Assembly (NCBI RefSeq): GCF_000373565.1
Contig: NZ_KB891803.1
Coordinates: forward strand, 103-64,102
DNA: 64,000 bases
Direction: 5' to 3'
Source of the DNA: Streptomyces sp. HmicA12
Lineage (GTDB): Bacteria; Actinomycetota; Actinomycetes; Streptomycetales; Streptomycetaceae
Shown here: positions 1 through 8,037 of the stretch, one piece after another
Layout of the letters: every line of letters starts with the position of its first letter
How positions within the stretch are numbered: position 1 is the stretch's first letter
The notes under the pieces: model-generated
The model's database searches: none
Seen by the model: the letters and a program-made list of their open reading frames with translations, nothing else
What the model was told of the DNA's origin: nothing
Translations under genes and position numbers: made by a program

Positions 1-350
1 ACCAGGTCGAAACCGGCCTTCTCGATCGCCTTCGCCAGCACCAGCGAGGTCCCGATCGCGTCCGTGCCGTGCAGATCGTCGTCCTCGACATGGATCGCCT
101 TGTCCGCACCCATCGACAACGCCTTGCGCAGCGCGTCCTTCGCGTCCTCGGGACCCACCGTCAACACGGTGATCTCCACGTCGTCATCGGAGTTCTCCGA
201 GATCTGCAGCGCCTGCTCCACCGCATACTCATCCAGCTCCGACAGCAGCCCGTCCACACCATCACGATCGACGGTCAGGTCATCGGCGAAGTGCCGGTCG
301 CCGGTCGCATCCGGCACATACTTCACGGTGACAACGATCCTCAAGCTCAC
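1..350 (-). CDS. etfB: Electron transfer flavoprotein beta subunit, N-terminal part (runs off left edge)
   Basis: Codes for the first ~116 residues of an electron transfer flavoprotein beta subunit, the small ETF subunit that takes electrons from acyl-CoA dehydrogenases and passes them on. The start reads IVVTVKYVPDATGDR, then the typical beta-subunit segment DEYAVEQALQI and the LTVGPEDAKDALRKALSMGAD region. The GTG start at 350 is preceded by GAGGAG at a good distance. The gene continues leftward off the window, where etfA would be expected. Its promoter lies in the gap shared with the divergent tetR-type gene; the -35/-10 pair is 413-418 / 390-395 on this strand, with a candidate operator inside the spacer. 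Family call is secure; regulation by the neighbour is inferred. Confidence 0.9.
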   Translation of the reverse strand, partial: MSLRIVVTVKYVPDATGDRHFADDLTVDRDGVDGLLSELDEYAVEQALQISENSDDDVEITVLTVGPEDAKDALRKALSMGADKAIHVEDDDLHGTDAIGTSLVLAKAIEKAGFDL

Positions 351-389
351 GCCGAATCTCCTCGCTCAGGGCGTCCTCAGGGTGTTGCC

Positions 390-433
390 AACGTATGGCA
401 CTGAGTTCCCTCTGTAAAGGTACGTAGTGCCAA
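390..433. promoter_or_regulatory. Divergent etfB / tetR promoters with candidate TetR operator
   Basis: On the minus strand TTTACA (413-418) and TACGTT (390-395) are 17 bases apart, a good promoter for etfB. The spacer holds ACTCAGTGCCATACG (reading toward etfB), which recurs at 1233-1247. On the plus strand TGCCAA (428-433) and TACGTT (451-456) are 17 bases apart, and the -10 ends 6 bases before the tetR ATG, suggesting a leaderless tetR transcript. Half-sites TGGCACT (396-402) and AGTGCCA (426-432) form an inverted repeat over both promoters. Binding by the adjacent regulator is inferred. Confidence 0.6.
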
Positions 434-462
434 AGCGGAGCTCCCGGTGTTACGTTCCCGGC

Positions 463-1176
463 ATGAGCGAGGCGCGCGAGGTCAACGGGTCACAGAAGAA
501 GGCACCCATGCGGGAGGTGCTGGCCGAGGCGGCGTTCCAGCTGTATCTGGAGCGCGGGTTCGAGCGGACGACCGTGGACGACATCGTGGCGCGGGCGGGG
601 GTCGGTCGGCGGTCCTTCTTCCGCTATTTCCCGTCCAAGGAGGACGCGGTCTTCCCCGACCACGAGAGCTGCCTGGCCGACATGACGGCCTTCCTCGACA
701 CCGCGAGCGACGAGCGCGACGCCGTCGAGGCGGTGTGCGACGCGGCCCGCCTCGTGCTGCGCATGTACGCGGCGAACCCCGAATTCTCCGTCCAGCGCTA
801 CCGGTTGACGCGCGAGGTCCCGGGCCTGCGCACGTACGAACTGTCCGTCGTGCGCCGCTACGAGCGCACGCTCGCCGGGTATCTGCGGCAGCGCTGGAGC
901 GGCGCCACGGACGGCGCCCTGCGCGCCGAGGTCGTCGCCGCGTCGGTGGTCGCCGCACACAACAACGCGCTGCGCGCCTGGCTGCGTTCCGGTGGCGACG
1001 GCGACGCCGAAGCGGCCGTCGACCACGCCCTCGGCCTCGTGCGACAGGTGTGGGGCGGAGCCGCGCAGGCACCCCCGGCCGTGGCGCCCGACGACGTCGT
1101 CGTCATGGTCGCGCCCAAGGGTGCGCCGATGTGGCGCGTCATCCAGCAGGTCGAGACGGCGCTGCGGGACGACTGA
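463..1176 (+). CDS. TetR-family transcriptional regulator
   Basis: 237-residue TetR-type repressor. The N-terminal DNA-binding domain is clear (FERTTVDDIVARAGVGRRSF, residues ~33-52, then FRYFPSKEDAVF); the alpha-helical ligand domain follows and is not assignable to a ligand. The ATG at 463 is chosen because it begins the normal TetR preamble and sits 6 bases after a TACGTT -10 box, consistent with a leaderless message; a GTG at 427 would lie inside the operator. Divergent from etfB and followed by a Zn-ribbon/OB-fold gene, both with the same operator-like sequence, so a local regulator of acyl-CoA/ETF metabolism is likely. Confidence 0.88.
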   Translation: MSEAREVNGSQKKAPMREVLAEAAFQLYLERGFERTTVDDIVARAGVGRRSFFRYFPSKEDAVFPDHESCLADMTAFLDTASDERDAVEAVCDAARLVLRMYAANPEFSVQRYRLTREVPGLRTYELSVVRRYERTLAGYLRQRWSGATDGALRAEVVAASVVAAHNNALRAWLRSGGDGDAEAAVDHALGLVRQVWGGAAQAPPAVAPDDVVVMVAPKGAPMWRVIQQVETALRDD

Positions 1177-1219
1177 CGGGCGGCAGGCGATCGGCCGACA
1201 GTTGAGGGTACTGGGTGTC

Positions 1220-1249
1220 TTTACTGCACGGCACTCAGTGCCATACGAT
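1220..1249 (+). promoter_or_regulatory. Promoter with second copy of the TetR operator
   Basis: TTTACT (1220-1225) and TACGAT (1244-1249) form a promoter for the next gene. Its spacer contains the perfect palindrome GGCACT-C-AGTGCC (1230-1242). The stretch ACTCAGTGCCATACG (1233-1247) is identical to the sequence in the etfB promoter spacer at the same distance from the -10 box. This fixes the downstream start at 1307 rather than the GTG at 1262, whose ribosome-binding site would lie upstream of the likely transcription start. Confidence 0.6.
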
Positions 1250-1306
1250 GACGGAGGCGCCGTGGCCGCAGCCCGGCGCACGCCGGGCGAGCGCGGGAGG
1301 CCGAGG

Positions 1307-1741
1307 ATGTCGGAGTGGGCAGGGGTGTCCGGAAGCGGAATCGGAGCAGGGGCGGGGGCCGGGGTCGGCGTGATGGCGCCTCCGGCGAAGGACGCCGCGG
1401 GCTTCGCCTACCAGCGCTGCCGGTGGTGCGGCACACCGTCGTTCCGGCGGCTGCTGTGCCCGGTGTGCGCGTCCAGCGACCTGGAGACCGAGCGCAGTAC
1501 GGGCCCCGGCATCGTGGTGCAGTCGCGGGTGGTCCACCGCGGTACCGGCGCGGCCCGCAACGAAGCACTGGTCCGCTTCCCCGAGGACTTCGTCGTGCCG
1601 TGCCGGATCGTCGGCACCGCACCCCATCTGGTGTGGGTGGGCGCCGGCGTCCGGCCCGCGCGCGGAACGGTCGTCGGCTCGGCGGTCGGCGAGGTCCTCT
1701 TCGAACTGTGCGACGACGCGACGGACGACGCCCGCTGGTGA
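1307..1741 (+). CDS. Zn-ribbon / OB-fold acyl-CoA accessory protein (DUF35 type)
   Basis: 144-residue protein of the rubredoxin-like Zn-ribbon plus OB-fold family that accompanies thiolases and acyl-CoA enzymes. The zinc knuckle is C38-x2-C41 ... C51-x2-C54, followed by a beta-rich OB domain (VRFPEDFVVPCRIVG). A Gly/Ala-rich leader of ~30 residues precedes the knuckle. ATG 1307 has GGGAGG six bases upstream; GTG 1262 (with ACGGAGG) is the alternative. No thiolase partner is adjacent, so the substrate is unknown. The shared operator ties it to etfB and the TetR regulator. Confidence 0.75.
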   Translation: MSEWAGVSGSGIGAGAGAGVGVMAPPAKDAAGFAYQRCRWCGTPSFRRLLCPVCASSDLETERSTGPGIVVQSRVVHRGTGAARNEALVRFPEDFVVPCRIVGTAPHLVWVGAGVRPARGTVVGSAVGEVLFELCDDATDDARW

Positions 1742-1795
1742 CACGTACCGCCGCGGACGAGTACCGCCGCGGACGGGCGCTGCCGGAAGCGCGGG

Positions 1796-2746
1796 TCAGT
1801 CGAGTCCCGCGAGGAAGTCGAGGAGTGCCGCGTTCACCTCGTCGGGCCGCTCCTGCTGGATCCAGTGACCGCCACCGTCGATGACGACCCGGCCGCGCAG
1901 ATCCGTGAGCACCCGTTCCATCCTGTCGTCCGGCATGAAGCGGGCGACCGGGTCCTTGGAACCGGTGACGAACAGCGACGGGCAGTCGATCGTCCGTCCC
2001 GCCAAGTGCTCCGTGAGGGTCCAGGTGCGGTCCAGATTACGGTAGTAGTTGAGGCCGCCCGTGAACCCCGTCCGCTCGAACTCGGTCACGTAGTAGGCGA
2101 GTTCGTCGTCGCTCAGCCAACGCGGCGGCGGCAACTGCTCGTCGGGGCGGGCGGCCCACTCGGCCGAGTAGATCTCCCGCGTGACGAGCGTCCTGCGGAC
2201 CTGGCGCGCCAGCGCGGGGTCGGCGACACCCGGCTCCTGGAACCACACGATGTAGAAGTCGTCGCCGTTCCGCTTGCGCAGGATGGGAACCGGCGGCGCC
2301 GGCGGGCGGGGCGCCGCGGGCACGCTCATCCCCGCCATCGCCCGCACGCGCTCCGGGTGCGCCGTCGCCATCTGCCACACGACGATCGCCCCCCAGTCGT
2401 GCCCCACGAACACCGCGTCGTCCGCGCCCACGGCGTCCAGCAGCCCGGCGAGATCCCCGCACAGCGTCAGTGCGTCGTACGCGTCGAGGTCGTCGGGCCG
2501 TGAACTGCCGCCGTAGCCGCGCATGTCGGGGACGAGGACCCGGTAACCCGCCGCGGCGAGCGCCAGAACCTGGTGCCGCCAGGAGAACGCCAGCTCGGGG
2601 AAGCCGTGGCAGAGCACGACCAGCGGCCGGTCCGTCCCCTCACCGGTCTCGGGGCCGTGCTCGAAGACCCGCAACGTGATGCCGTTCGTCGCGACGTCCC
2701 GTGACGCGACGTCTTCCCACCCGGCGAGCGGCGATGGTGTGGGCAT
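1796..2746 (-). CDS. Alpha/beta-hydrolase, epoxide hydrolase type
   Basis: 316-residue soluble alpha/beta-hydrolase. The oxyanion motif HGFP (47-50) and nucleophile elbow GHDWG (115-119, Asp117 as nucleophile) are those of epoxide hydrolases/haloalkane dehalogenases. The lid carries YYRNLD, compatible with the two lid tyrosines of epoxide hydrolases, and the C-terminal GGHWIQQERP supplies the catalytic His. Opening of an epoxide to a diol is the likely reaction; the substrate cannot be told. Monocistronic; a 16-base palindrome lies at 2857-2872 upstream. Confidence 0.82.
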   Translation of the reverse strand: MPTPSPLAGWEDVASRDVATNGITLRVFEHGPETGEGTDRPLVVLCHGFPELAFSWRHQVLALAAAGYRVLVPDMRGYGGSSRPDDLDAYDALTLCGDLAGLLDAVGADDAVFVGHDWGAIVVWQMATAHPERVRAMAGMSVPAAPRPPAPPVPILRKRNGDDFYIVWFQEPGVADPALARQVRRTLVTREIYSAEWAARPDEQLPPPRWLSDDELAYYVTEFERTGFTGGLNYYRNLDRTWTLTEHLAGRTIDCPSLFVTGSKDPVARFMPDDRMERVLTDLRGRVVIDGGGHWIQQERPDEVNAALLDFLAGLD

Positions 2747-2856
2747 GAGTGAAACTCCCTGCGTGTAGACGTGTCCGAGAGAGTGAAGTCGATGCCGGCG
2801 GCCCGCACAAGGGTGGGCCGGGAGCGACCGCCGGAGGCCGAGGTGGACGGACGCGG

Positions 2857-2872
2857 CTGAACCACGGTTCAG
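2857..2872. promoter_or_regulatory. Perfect 16-base palindrome between lacI-type gene and epoxide hydrolase
   Basis: CTGAACC-AC-GGTTCAG is a perfect palindrome with a 2-base centre, too tight for an RNA hairpin and therefore operator-like. It lies 111-126 bases upstream of the hydrolase start and 43 bases past the lacI-type stop. Its half-site TGAACC matches that of the two putative LacI operators at 6411 and 6533, but the spacing differs by two bases. Confidence 0.4.
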
Positions 2873-2914
2873 TGACCGGGCGCGACGGCCGGGCCGGCGG
2901 CCAGCCAGCGCCGG

Positions 2915-3940
2915 CTACCTCGGCGGCGCCGTGGACGCCCGGGGCGTGAGTGAGGGCGTCGACAAGGGGTGCGGGGTCACCGGGCGGCCCGCGATCACGT
3001 CGAACAGGACGCGGGCCACATCCGCGCCGAAACCGTGCACGTCATGGCTCATCGCCGACAGCGTCGGATGCGTCAGCCGGCACAGTTGCGAGTCGTCCCA
3101 GGCGAGCAGGGAGAGTTCGTCCGGTACCCGGATGCCCATCTCGGCGGCGACCCCGAGACCGGCCACCGCCATGATGTCGTTGTCGTAGACGACCGCGGTC
3201 GGCCGCTCGGGGTGAAGCAGCAGCGAGCGCGTCGCCCGCGCCCCTTCCTCGCCCGAGAATCCCGTCGTCACCTGAAGACCCGGATCCAGACCGAGACCCG
3301 CCGAGGTCTCCTCGAACGCCCGCTTGCGGATGCCACTGTGCCCGAGACCGGCGGGACCGCCCACCCGGGCGATCCGGCGGTGGCCCAGGGCGGCCAGATA
3401 GCGCACGGCCTCCGCGACCGCGGTGGCGTCGTCCGTCCACACCGAGGGGAAGCCGCCGGTCAGGTCCGGATGGCCGACCGCCACGGCGGGCAGACCGAGC
3501 CGGGTGAGCGGCTCGATCCGCGGATCGTCCTGATGGAAGTCGACCAGCACGGAACCGCCGACCTGCCGCTCGCGCCACCACATCTCCTGCAGCGCGACCT
3601 CCTCGTCCAGGCTGCTGACCAGGCGCAGCAGCAGCGAGCAGGACCGCTCGGACAGCACGCTCTCGATGCCGGAGATGAACTCCATGTAGAACGGTTCGAG
3701 GCCGAGCAGCCGTGCCGGGCGGCAGATGGCCAGGCCGATCGTGTCCGTCCGCCGGTTGGAGAGGTTGCGCGCCGAGGAGTTGGGCGCCCAGCCCATCTCC
3801 CGGGCCACGGCGAAGATCCGCTCGCGCGTGGCCTCGGACAGGCCGGGCTTGTGGTTGAACGCGATCGACACCGCGCCCTTCGACACCCCGGCCGCGGCCG
3901 CGACGTCCTTGATGGTGACGCGCCGGGTGGGCGTGCTCAC
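2915..3940 (-). CDS. LacI-family transcriptional regulator
   Basis: 341-residue LacI-type regulator. The N-terminal helix-turn-helix is textbook (VTIKDVAAAAGVSKGAVSIA, from residue 8; hinge helix with LSNRRTDTIGL near 60-70), followed by a periplasmic-binding-protein-like sugar-sensing domain. It starts with GTG at 3940, overlapping the stop of the beta-mannosidase gene by four bases (GTGA), so the two are translated together. Most likely it represses the beta-mannosidase and the divergent sugar ABC operon through the TGAACCGGT-type sites at 6411 and 6533. The effector (a mannoside or manno-oligosaccharide) is inferred. Confidence 0.9.
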   Translation of the reverse strand: MSTPTRRVTIKDVAAAAGVSKGAVSIAFNHKPGLSEATRERIFAVAREMGWAPNSSARNLSNRRTDTIGLAICRPARLLGLEPFYMEFISGIESVLSERSCSLLLRLVSSLDEEVALQEMWWRERQVGGSVLVDFHQDDPRIEPLTRLGLPAVAVGHPDLTGGFPSVWTDDATAVAEAVRYLAALGHRRIARVGGPAGLGHSGIRKRAFEETSAGLGLDPGLQVTTGFSGEEGARATRSLLLHPERPTAVVYDNDIMAVAGLGVAAEMGIRVPDELSLLAWDDSQLCRLTHPTLSAMSHDVHGFGADVARVLFDVIAGRPVTPHPLSTPSLTPRASTAPPR

Positions 3941-6339
3941 GCGGGCTCCACGCAGAACAGTGCCGCCCGGATCGCGTTGGCACCGGAGTCCGGGGCGCCG
4001 TGCAGCCGGATCCTGGTCGACTCGCCGGGCAGCAGCGTGAGCAGGCCGCGGTCGGCGTGGGCGGCCGGGGAGAGCCGGTCGGCCTGCAGGAGCAGATCGC
4101 GGACGAGGGTATGAGCGGTGACCACGACGTCGACTGTATCCCGGCCGCGGTCGACGGTTTCGACGGCGATGTCGAAGCGCGGCTGCGGATAGCCGAACTC
4201 GTGGTCCCGCACCGGGAAGTGCAGCGCCCGCAGCCCGTCGGCGTCGGCGACCAGGTACTCCTTCACGGACCCTTCGGCCGGCACGAGCTCAGGCGGCACC
4301 GGCAGGCGCAGCACCTCGCGCGGCGGCGCGGTCAGGGCGAGCGAGACGCTGGCCGCCCGGGTGCCGTCCGCGCGCATGAGCCGGAGTGTGACGTCGCACG
4401 TCCACGGCTCGGATCCCTGATTGGCCAGGACGAGGTGCGGCCCGTCCGGGCCCGGCTGGAGGGTGAGGAGCCGGTCGGCGTAGACCCGGCGCAGCTCGTG
4501 GTGGAGCGGCTTGAGCCGGCCGTCGCCGTCGATCGCCGACCAGGAGCTGACCGGCCAGCAGTCGTTGATCTGCCAGACGATCGTGCCGGCGCAGCGCGGC
4601 CAGTGGGAGCGCCAGTGCTCGATCCCCGTGGCGATCGCCCTGGCCTGGACGACCTGCGCCAGGTAGTGCCAGCGGTCGAAGTCGCCCTCGGGCAGGGCGA
4701 AATGGCGGGCGATGCCACGGTTCAGCTTTCCGTTCCCGTCCTCCGCCTTCTGGTGGTGCAGCATGCCGGGGGAGTCCGGGGCGAGCTCCTCGCCGGGCAG
4801 GGCGCGCCGCAGTGTGGCCATCGTGGGCGGCGCCTGCCAGCCGAACTCGGAGACGAACCGCGGCACATCGGCCAGGTACTCGGTGTAGTCCCGCCGGTTC
4901 CACACCTCCCACGAGTGGTACGTGCCGTGGTCGGGGTCGTTCGGGTGGTGGTCCCAGGAACCGGACCACGGGCTGCCCGCCGAGTAGTGCCGCGTCGGGT
5001 CCAACTCCGCGACCACACGCGGCAGCAGACCGAGGTAGTAGCCCTCGCCCCAGGAGTTCCCGGCGAGGGGCTCCTCCCAGTCCCAGTCCCGGAACCCCCA
5101 CAGGTTCTCGTTGTTGCCGTTCCACAGGACGAGGCTGGGGTGCGGCATGAGCCGTACGACGTTGTCGCGTGCCTCCGCCTCCACCTCGCCGCGCAGCGGC
5201 TGCTCCTCGGGATAGGCCGAGCAGGCGAAGAGGAAGTCCTGCCACACCATCAGACCGAGCTCGTCGCAGATGTCGTAGAACGCGTCGTCCTCGTAGATGC
5301 CACCGCCCCAGATGCGCACCAGGTCGACATGGGCGGCGGCCGTCTGCTCCAGACGCGTGCGGTAGCGCTCGGGCGTGATCCGGGAGGGCAGCACGTCGTC
5401 GGGGATCCAGTTCACCCCGCGTACGAAGATCCGCTCGCCGTTGACGACGAACGTGAAACCGGTGCCGTGCTCGTCCGCGCCGCGATCCAGCTCGACGGTC
5501 CTGAACCCGACCCTGCGCCGCCACTCGTCCAGCGGCGCCGAGCCGTCGAGCAGAATCAACTCGACCTCGTACAAGGGTTGTTCGCCGTGCCCTCGTGGCC
5601 ACCACAGCCGCACGTCCGGCACGTCGAGCACCAGCGTGACAGCGTTGTCATCGACCTCGGCGCGCGCTTCGACCCCCGCCACCGTGGCACGCGCGACGAG
5701 CGGTCGCTCCGCTCCCGTTGCCGTGCGCTCCACGTCGACGCGCAGTTCCACCCGCCCCCGCGTCCCGTCGACGGTGACCAGCGGCCGCACCCGCTCGATC
5801 CGCGCCGTCGACCAGCGTTCGAGCCGGACCGGACGCCACAGTCCGGCCGTGACCACGGTGGGCCCCCAGTCCCAGCCGAAGCTGCAGGCCATCTTGCGGA
5901 CGTACTGGAACGGCTCGGGATAGACGTTCGGCCGCTCGCCCACCAACTGCCTCACGGCGGCGGCCTCTTCATGGGCGGAGGCGAACGTGACGCTCAACTC
6001 GCCCGCGCGGCCTGTGACATCGAAGCGATAGGCGCGGTGCATGTTCCGCGTGCGCCCCAACTCGCTCTCGCCCAGGGAGATGTGGGCCACCGTGTCCAGG
6101 CCGTCGAATACCAGGTCGGTGCGTTCGTGGTCGTCCGGCGCGGGCGGCAGCTCGCGGGTGTACGTCCAGGAACGGCGCCCCACCCAGTCGATCTCCCGCT
6201 CGTTGAGCCCGATGAACGGGTCCGGAATCAGCCCGGCCGACAGCAGATCGGTGTGGACGCAGCCGGGGACCTCGGCGGGCAGCCGTGCCCCGTCGTGCGC
6301 GAGACGCCAACCGTCGCTGAGCTGGGTGATGTCCTTCAT
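3937..6339 (-). CDS. Beta-mannosidase, glycoside hydrolase family 2
   Basis: 800-residue cytoplasmic GH2 enzyme, without signal peptide, that removes terminal beta-D-mannose. An N-terminal sugar-binding domain (GCVHTDLLSAGLI) and Ig-like domain precede the TIM barrel. WGGGIYEDDAFYDICDELG and NGNNEN place the acid/base at Glu411; FVSEFGWQ places the nucleophile at Glu498. Length matches bacterial beta-mannosidases. ATG 6339 opens the message; the following LacI gene overlaps by four bases. The divergent binding-protein-dependent sugar transporter is its likely substrate supplier. Confidence 0.92.
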   Translation of the reverse strand: MKDITQLSDGWRLAHDGARLPAEVPGCVHTDLLSAGLIPDPFIGLNEREIDWVGRRSWTYTRELPPAPDDHERTDLVFDGLDTVAHISLGESELGRTRNMHRAYRFDVTGRAGELSVTFASAHEEAAAVRQLVGERPNVYPEPFQYVRKMACSFGWDWGPTVVTAGLWRPVRLERWSTARIERVRPLVTVDGTRGRVELRVDVERTATGAERPLVARATVAGVEARAEVDDNAVTLVLDVPDVRLWWPRGHGEQPLYEVELILLDGSAPLDEWRRRVGFRTVELDRGADEHGTGFTFVVNGERIFVRGVNWIPDDVLPSRITPERYRTRLEQTAAAHVDLVRIWGGGIYEDDAFYDICDELGLMVWQDFLFACSAYPEEQPLRGEVEAEARDNVVRLMPHPSLVLWNGNNENLWGFRDWDWEEPLAGNSWGEGYYLGLLPRVVAELDPTRHYSAGSPWSGSWDHHPNDPDHGTYHSWEVWNRRDYTEYLADVPRFVSEFGWQAPPTMATLRRALPGEELAPDSPGMLHHQKAEDGNGKLNRGIARHFALPEGDFDRWHYLAQVVQARAIATGIEHWRSHWPRCAGTIVWQINDCWPVSSWSAIDGDGRLKPLHHELRRVYADRLLTLQPGPDGPHLVLANQGSEPWTCDVTLRLMRADGTRAASVSLALTAPPREVLRLPVPPELVPAEGSVKEYLVADADGLRALHFPVRDHEFGYPQPRFDIAVETVDRGRDTVDVVVTAHTLVRDLLLQADRLSPAAHADRGLLTLLPGESTRIRLHGAPDSGANAIRAALFCVEPA

Positions 6340-6410
6340 AGTGCGGCTCCAATCGGACGGCCACGGCCCGGGATTCGTATGAGACGTCCGTCAACCTAGT
6401 CGCAGTGAAG

Positions 6411-6422
6411 TGAACCGGTCTA
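6411..6422. promoter_or_regulatory. Putative LacI operator 1 (mannosidase side)
   Basis: TGAACCGGTCTA, a near-palindrome with the central CG typical of LacI-family sites. It pairs with operator 2 at 6533 as an inverted copy (GTGAACCGGT / ACCGGTTCAC, 10 identical bases) in the gap between the beta-mannosidase gene and the sugar ABC operon. The ideal site would be TGAACCGGTTCA. Confidence 0.55.
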
Positions 6423-6532
6423 GTCCCATCCCGGGATCGCGGACGAGGAGAACTGTGCAGGTAGGCCTCAAGGCCCCAACTCCCCGCTCTTGCAAGGGAG
6501 TAACGATTGGGTATCGCGCCGGAAATCCTAGC

Positions 6533-6544
6533 TTTACCGGTTCA
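6533..6544. promoter_or_regulatory. Putative LacI operator 2 (ABC-operon side)
   Basis: TTTACCGGTTCA, the inverted partner of operator 1. It lies 67-78 bases upstream of the binding-protein start, so a bound repressor could block the ABC operon. The centre-to-centre distance of 122 bases would also allow looping between the two sites. Confidence 0.55.
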
Positions 6545-6610
6545 CGAATGGCTGACATAGTGCCGTCAGCCGCAGGGCCTGAGCCGTAACCCTTGGAAGG
6601 AGTTGGGCAC

Positions 6611-7930
6611 ATGAGGACGAAGTCGCTGAGCACCGCGCTGCTTGCCACCGCGCTGCTGACCGTCACGGGGTGTGGCGGAGGAGGGGCGTCCACGGGGGAG
6701 GCGGCCACCGCGCCTTCGGACCCCGGCAAGGTGTCGGGCACCATCACGGTGCTGACCAACCGCACCGACCTCGTGCAGGACGGCACGATGAAGAAGTACG
6801 CCGCCGCGTTCAAGAAGAACTACCCCAAGGTCACGGTGAAGTTCCAGGGCATCACCGACTACGAGGGGGAGGTCAAGATCCGGATGAACACCGACGACTA
6901 CGGTGACGTCCTGCTGATCCCCGCCGCGATAGCCAAGGGGGACTATCCCAAGTTCTTCGCGCCCCTCGGTGACACCGGGACCATGGAGCGCAAGTACCGG
7001 TTCACCGGCAAGACCGATGTGCGCGGAAAGACGTACGGCATAGCCAACTTCGGTACCGCCAACGGCTTCGTCTACAACAAGGCGCTGTGGAAGAGGGCCG
7101 GCATCACCGACTGGCCGACCACCCCCGACCGGTTCCTCGACGATCTCGCGCGGGTCAAGGCGAAGACGGGTGCCACGCCGTACTACACCAACTTCAAGGA
7201 CGGCTGGCCGCTGAGCGGGGCTTGGACCAACAACGTGGGCTCGGTCAGCTGCGACGGCAAGGCGTCGGACGCCCTGGCCACCGCGGACAAGCCGTGGGCC
7301 GACGGCAGCGATCTGAACGTCAGCGACACGCTGCTCTACGACATCGTGCACGACAAGCTGTCCGAGAAGGACCCGACCACCACCAACTGGGAAGCGTCCA
7401 AGACCCAGTTGGCCAAGGGCAAGATCGGCAGCATGCTGCTCGGCTCCTGGGCCGTCAACCAGATGCGCGGCGCCGCGCAGGCGGCCGGGGAGAACCCGGA
7501 CGACATCGGCTTCATGCCGTTCCCGGTCCAGAAGGACGGCCACTTCTGCGCCACCCTCGTCTCCGACTACCAGCTCGCCGTCAACGCGCACTCCGAGCAC
7601 AAGGAAGCGGCCCGCGCCTGGATCGACTGGTTCACGGAGAAGTCGGGCTTCGCCGCCAAGGAGGGCGGGGTCTCGGCACTGAAGGCCATGAGCTACCCCG
7701 ATGTCCTCAAGCCCTATGAAGACAACGATGTCACGTTGATCGAGCGTTCCGAGGCCAAGACGGAGCAGGTCAACGCCATCGACAACGCCTCCGAGATCGG
7801 TCTCAGCAAGCAGGACTACCGGCAGAAGCTGATCGACATCGCCCGCGGCGCCCAACCGGGCTCCCTGAAGGACTACTTCGCGGACCTCGACAAGCGCTGG
7901 GCCGACGCCGCCGCGACCGCGGGCAACTGA
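6611..7930 (+). CDS. Sugar ABC transporter substrate-binding lipoprotein (family 1)
   Basis: 439-residue extracellular solute-binding protein. A short lipoprotein signal ends in a lipobox (TVTGC, Cys21 lipidated), followed by a MalE/UgpB-type fold (SGTITVLTNRTD, later GSWAVNQMRGAAQAAGE and FPVQKDG). ATG 6611 follows GGAAGGAG. It captures a sugar, plausibly a beta-mannoside given the linked GH2 and LacI genes, and delivers it to the two permeases downstream. No ATPase is encoded nearby; Streptomyces transporters of this class usually share the MsiK ATPase, which I infer here. Confidence 0.88.
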   Translation: MRTKSLSTALLATALLTVTGCGGGGASTGEAATAPSDPGKVSGTITVLTNRTDLVQDGTMKKYAAAFKKNYPKVTVKFQGITDYEGEVKIRMNTDDYGDVLLIPAAIAKGDYPKFFAPLGDTGTMERKYRFTGKTDVRGKTYGIANFGTANGFVYNKALWKRAGITDWPTTPDRFLDDLARVKAKTGATPYYTNFKDGWPLSGAWTNNVGSVSCDGKASDALATADKPWADGSDLNVSDTLLYDIVHDKLSEKDPTTTNWEASKTQLAKGKIGSMLLGSWAVNQMRGAAQAAGENPDDIGFMPFPVQKDGHFCATLVSDYQLAVNAHSEHKEAARAWIDWFTEKSGFAAKEGGVSALKAMSYPDVLKPYEDNDVTLIERSEAKTEQVNAIDNASEIGLSKQDYRQKLIDIARGAQPGSLKDYFADLDKRWADAAATAGN

Positions 7931-7946
7931 CCGGACCCGTGCACGG

Positions 7947-7971
7947 GGCCCGCGCCGCCGTCACGCGGGCC
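7947..7971 (+). terminator. Stem-loop between binding protein and permease genes
   Basis: GGCCCGCG (7947-7954) pairs perfectly with CGCGGGCC (7964-7971) around a 9-base loop, 16 bases after the binding-protein stop. No T-run follows. In binding-protein operons such a hairpin often protects or partly terminates the message so that the binding protein is made in excess; that role is inferred. Confidence 0.5.
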
Positions 7972-8037
7972 GGGCCCCCGCCGACAAGACCCTCGTCGCG
8001 GATCGCCCGTCGCGGATCACGAAAGGCCCTGTCCGAC

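Noticed and set aside
1262..1306. GTG 1262 as the start of the Zn-ribbon gene
   Set aside because: Its ribosome-binding site would lie at or before the transcription start predicted from the -10 box at 1244-1249.
4000..6399. A ~800-codon open frame on the plus strand opposite the beta-mannosidase
   Set aside because: It mirrors the GH2 gene in a high-G+C antisense frame, has no ribosome-binding site and its product is low-complexity Arg/Gly/Val-rich.
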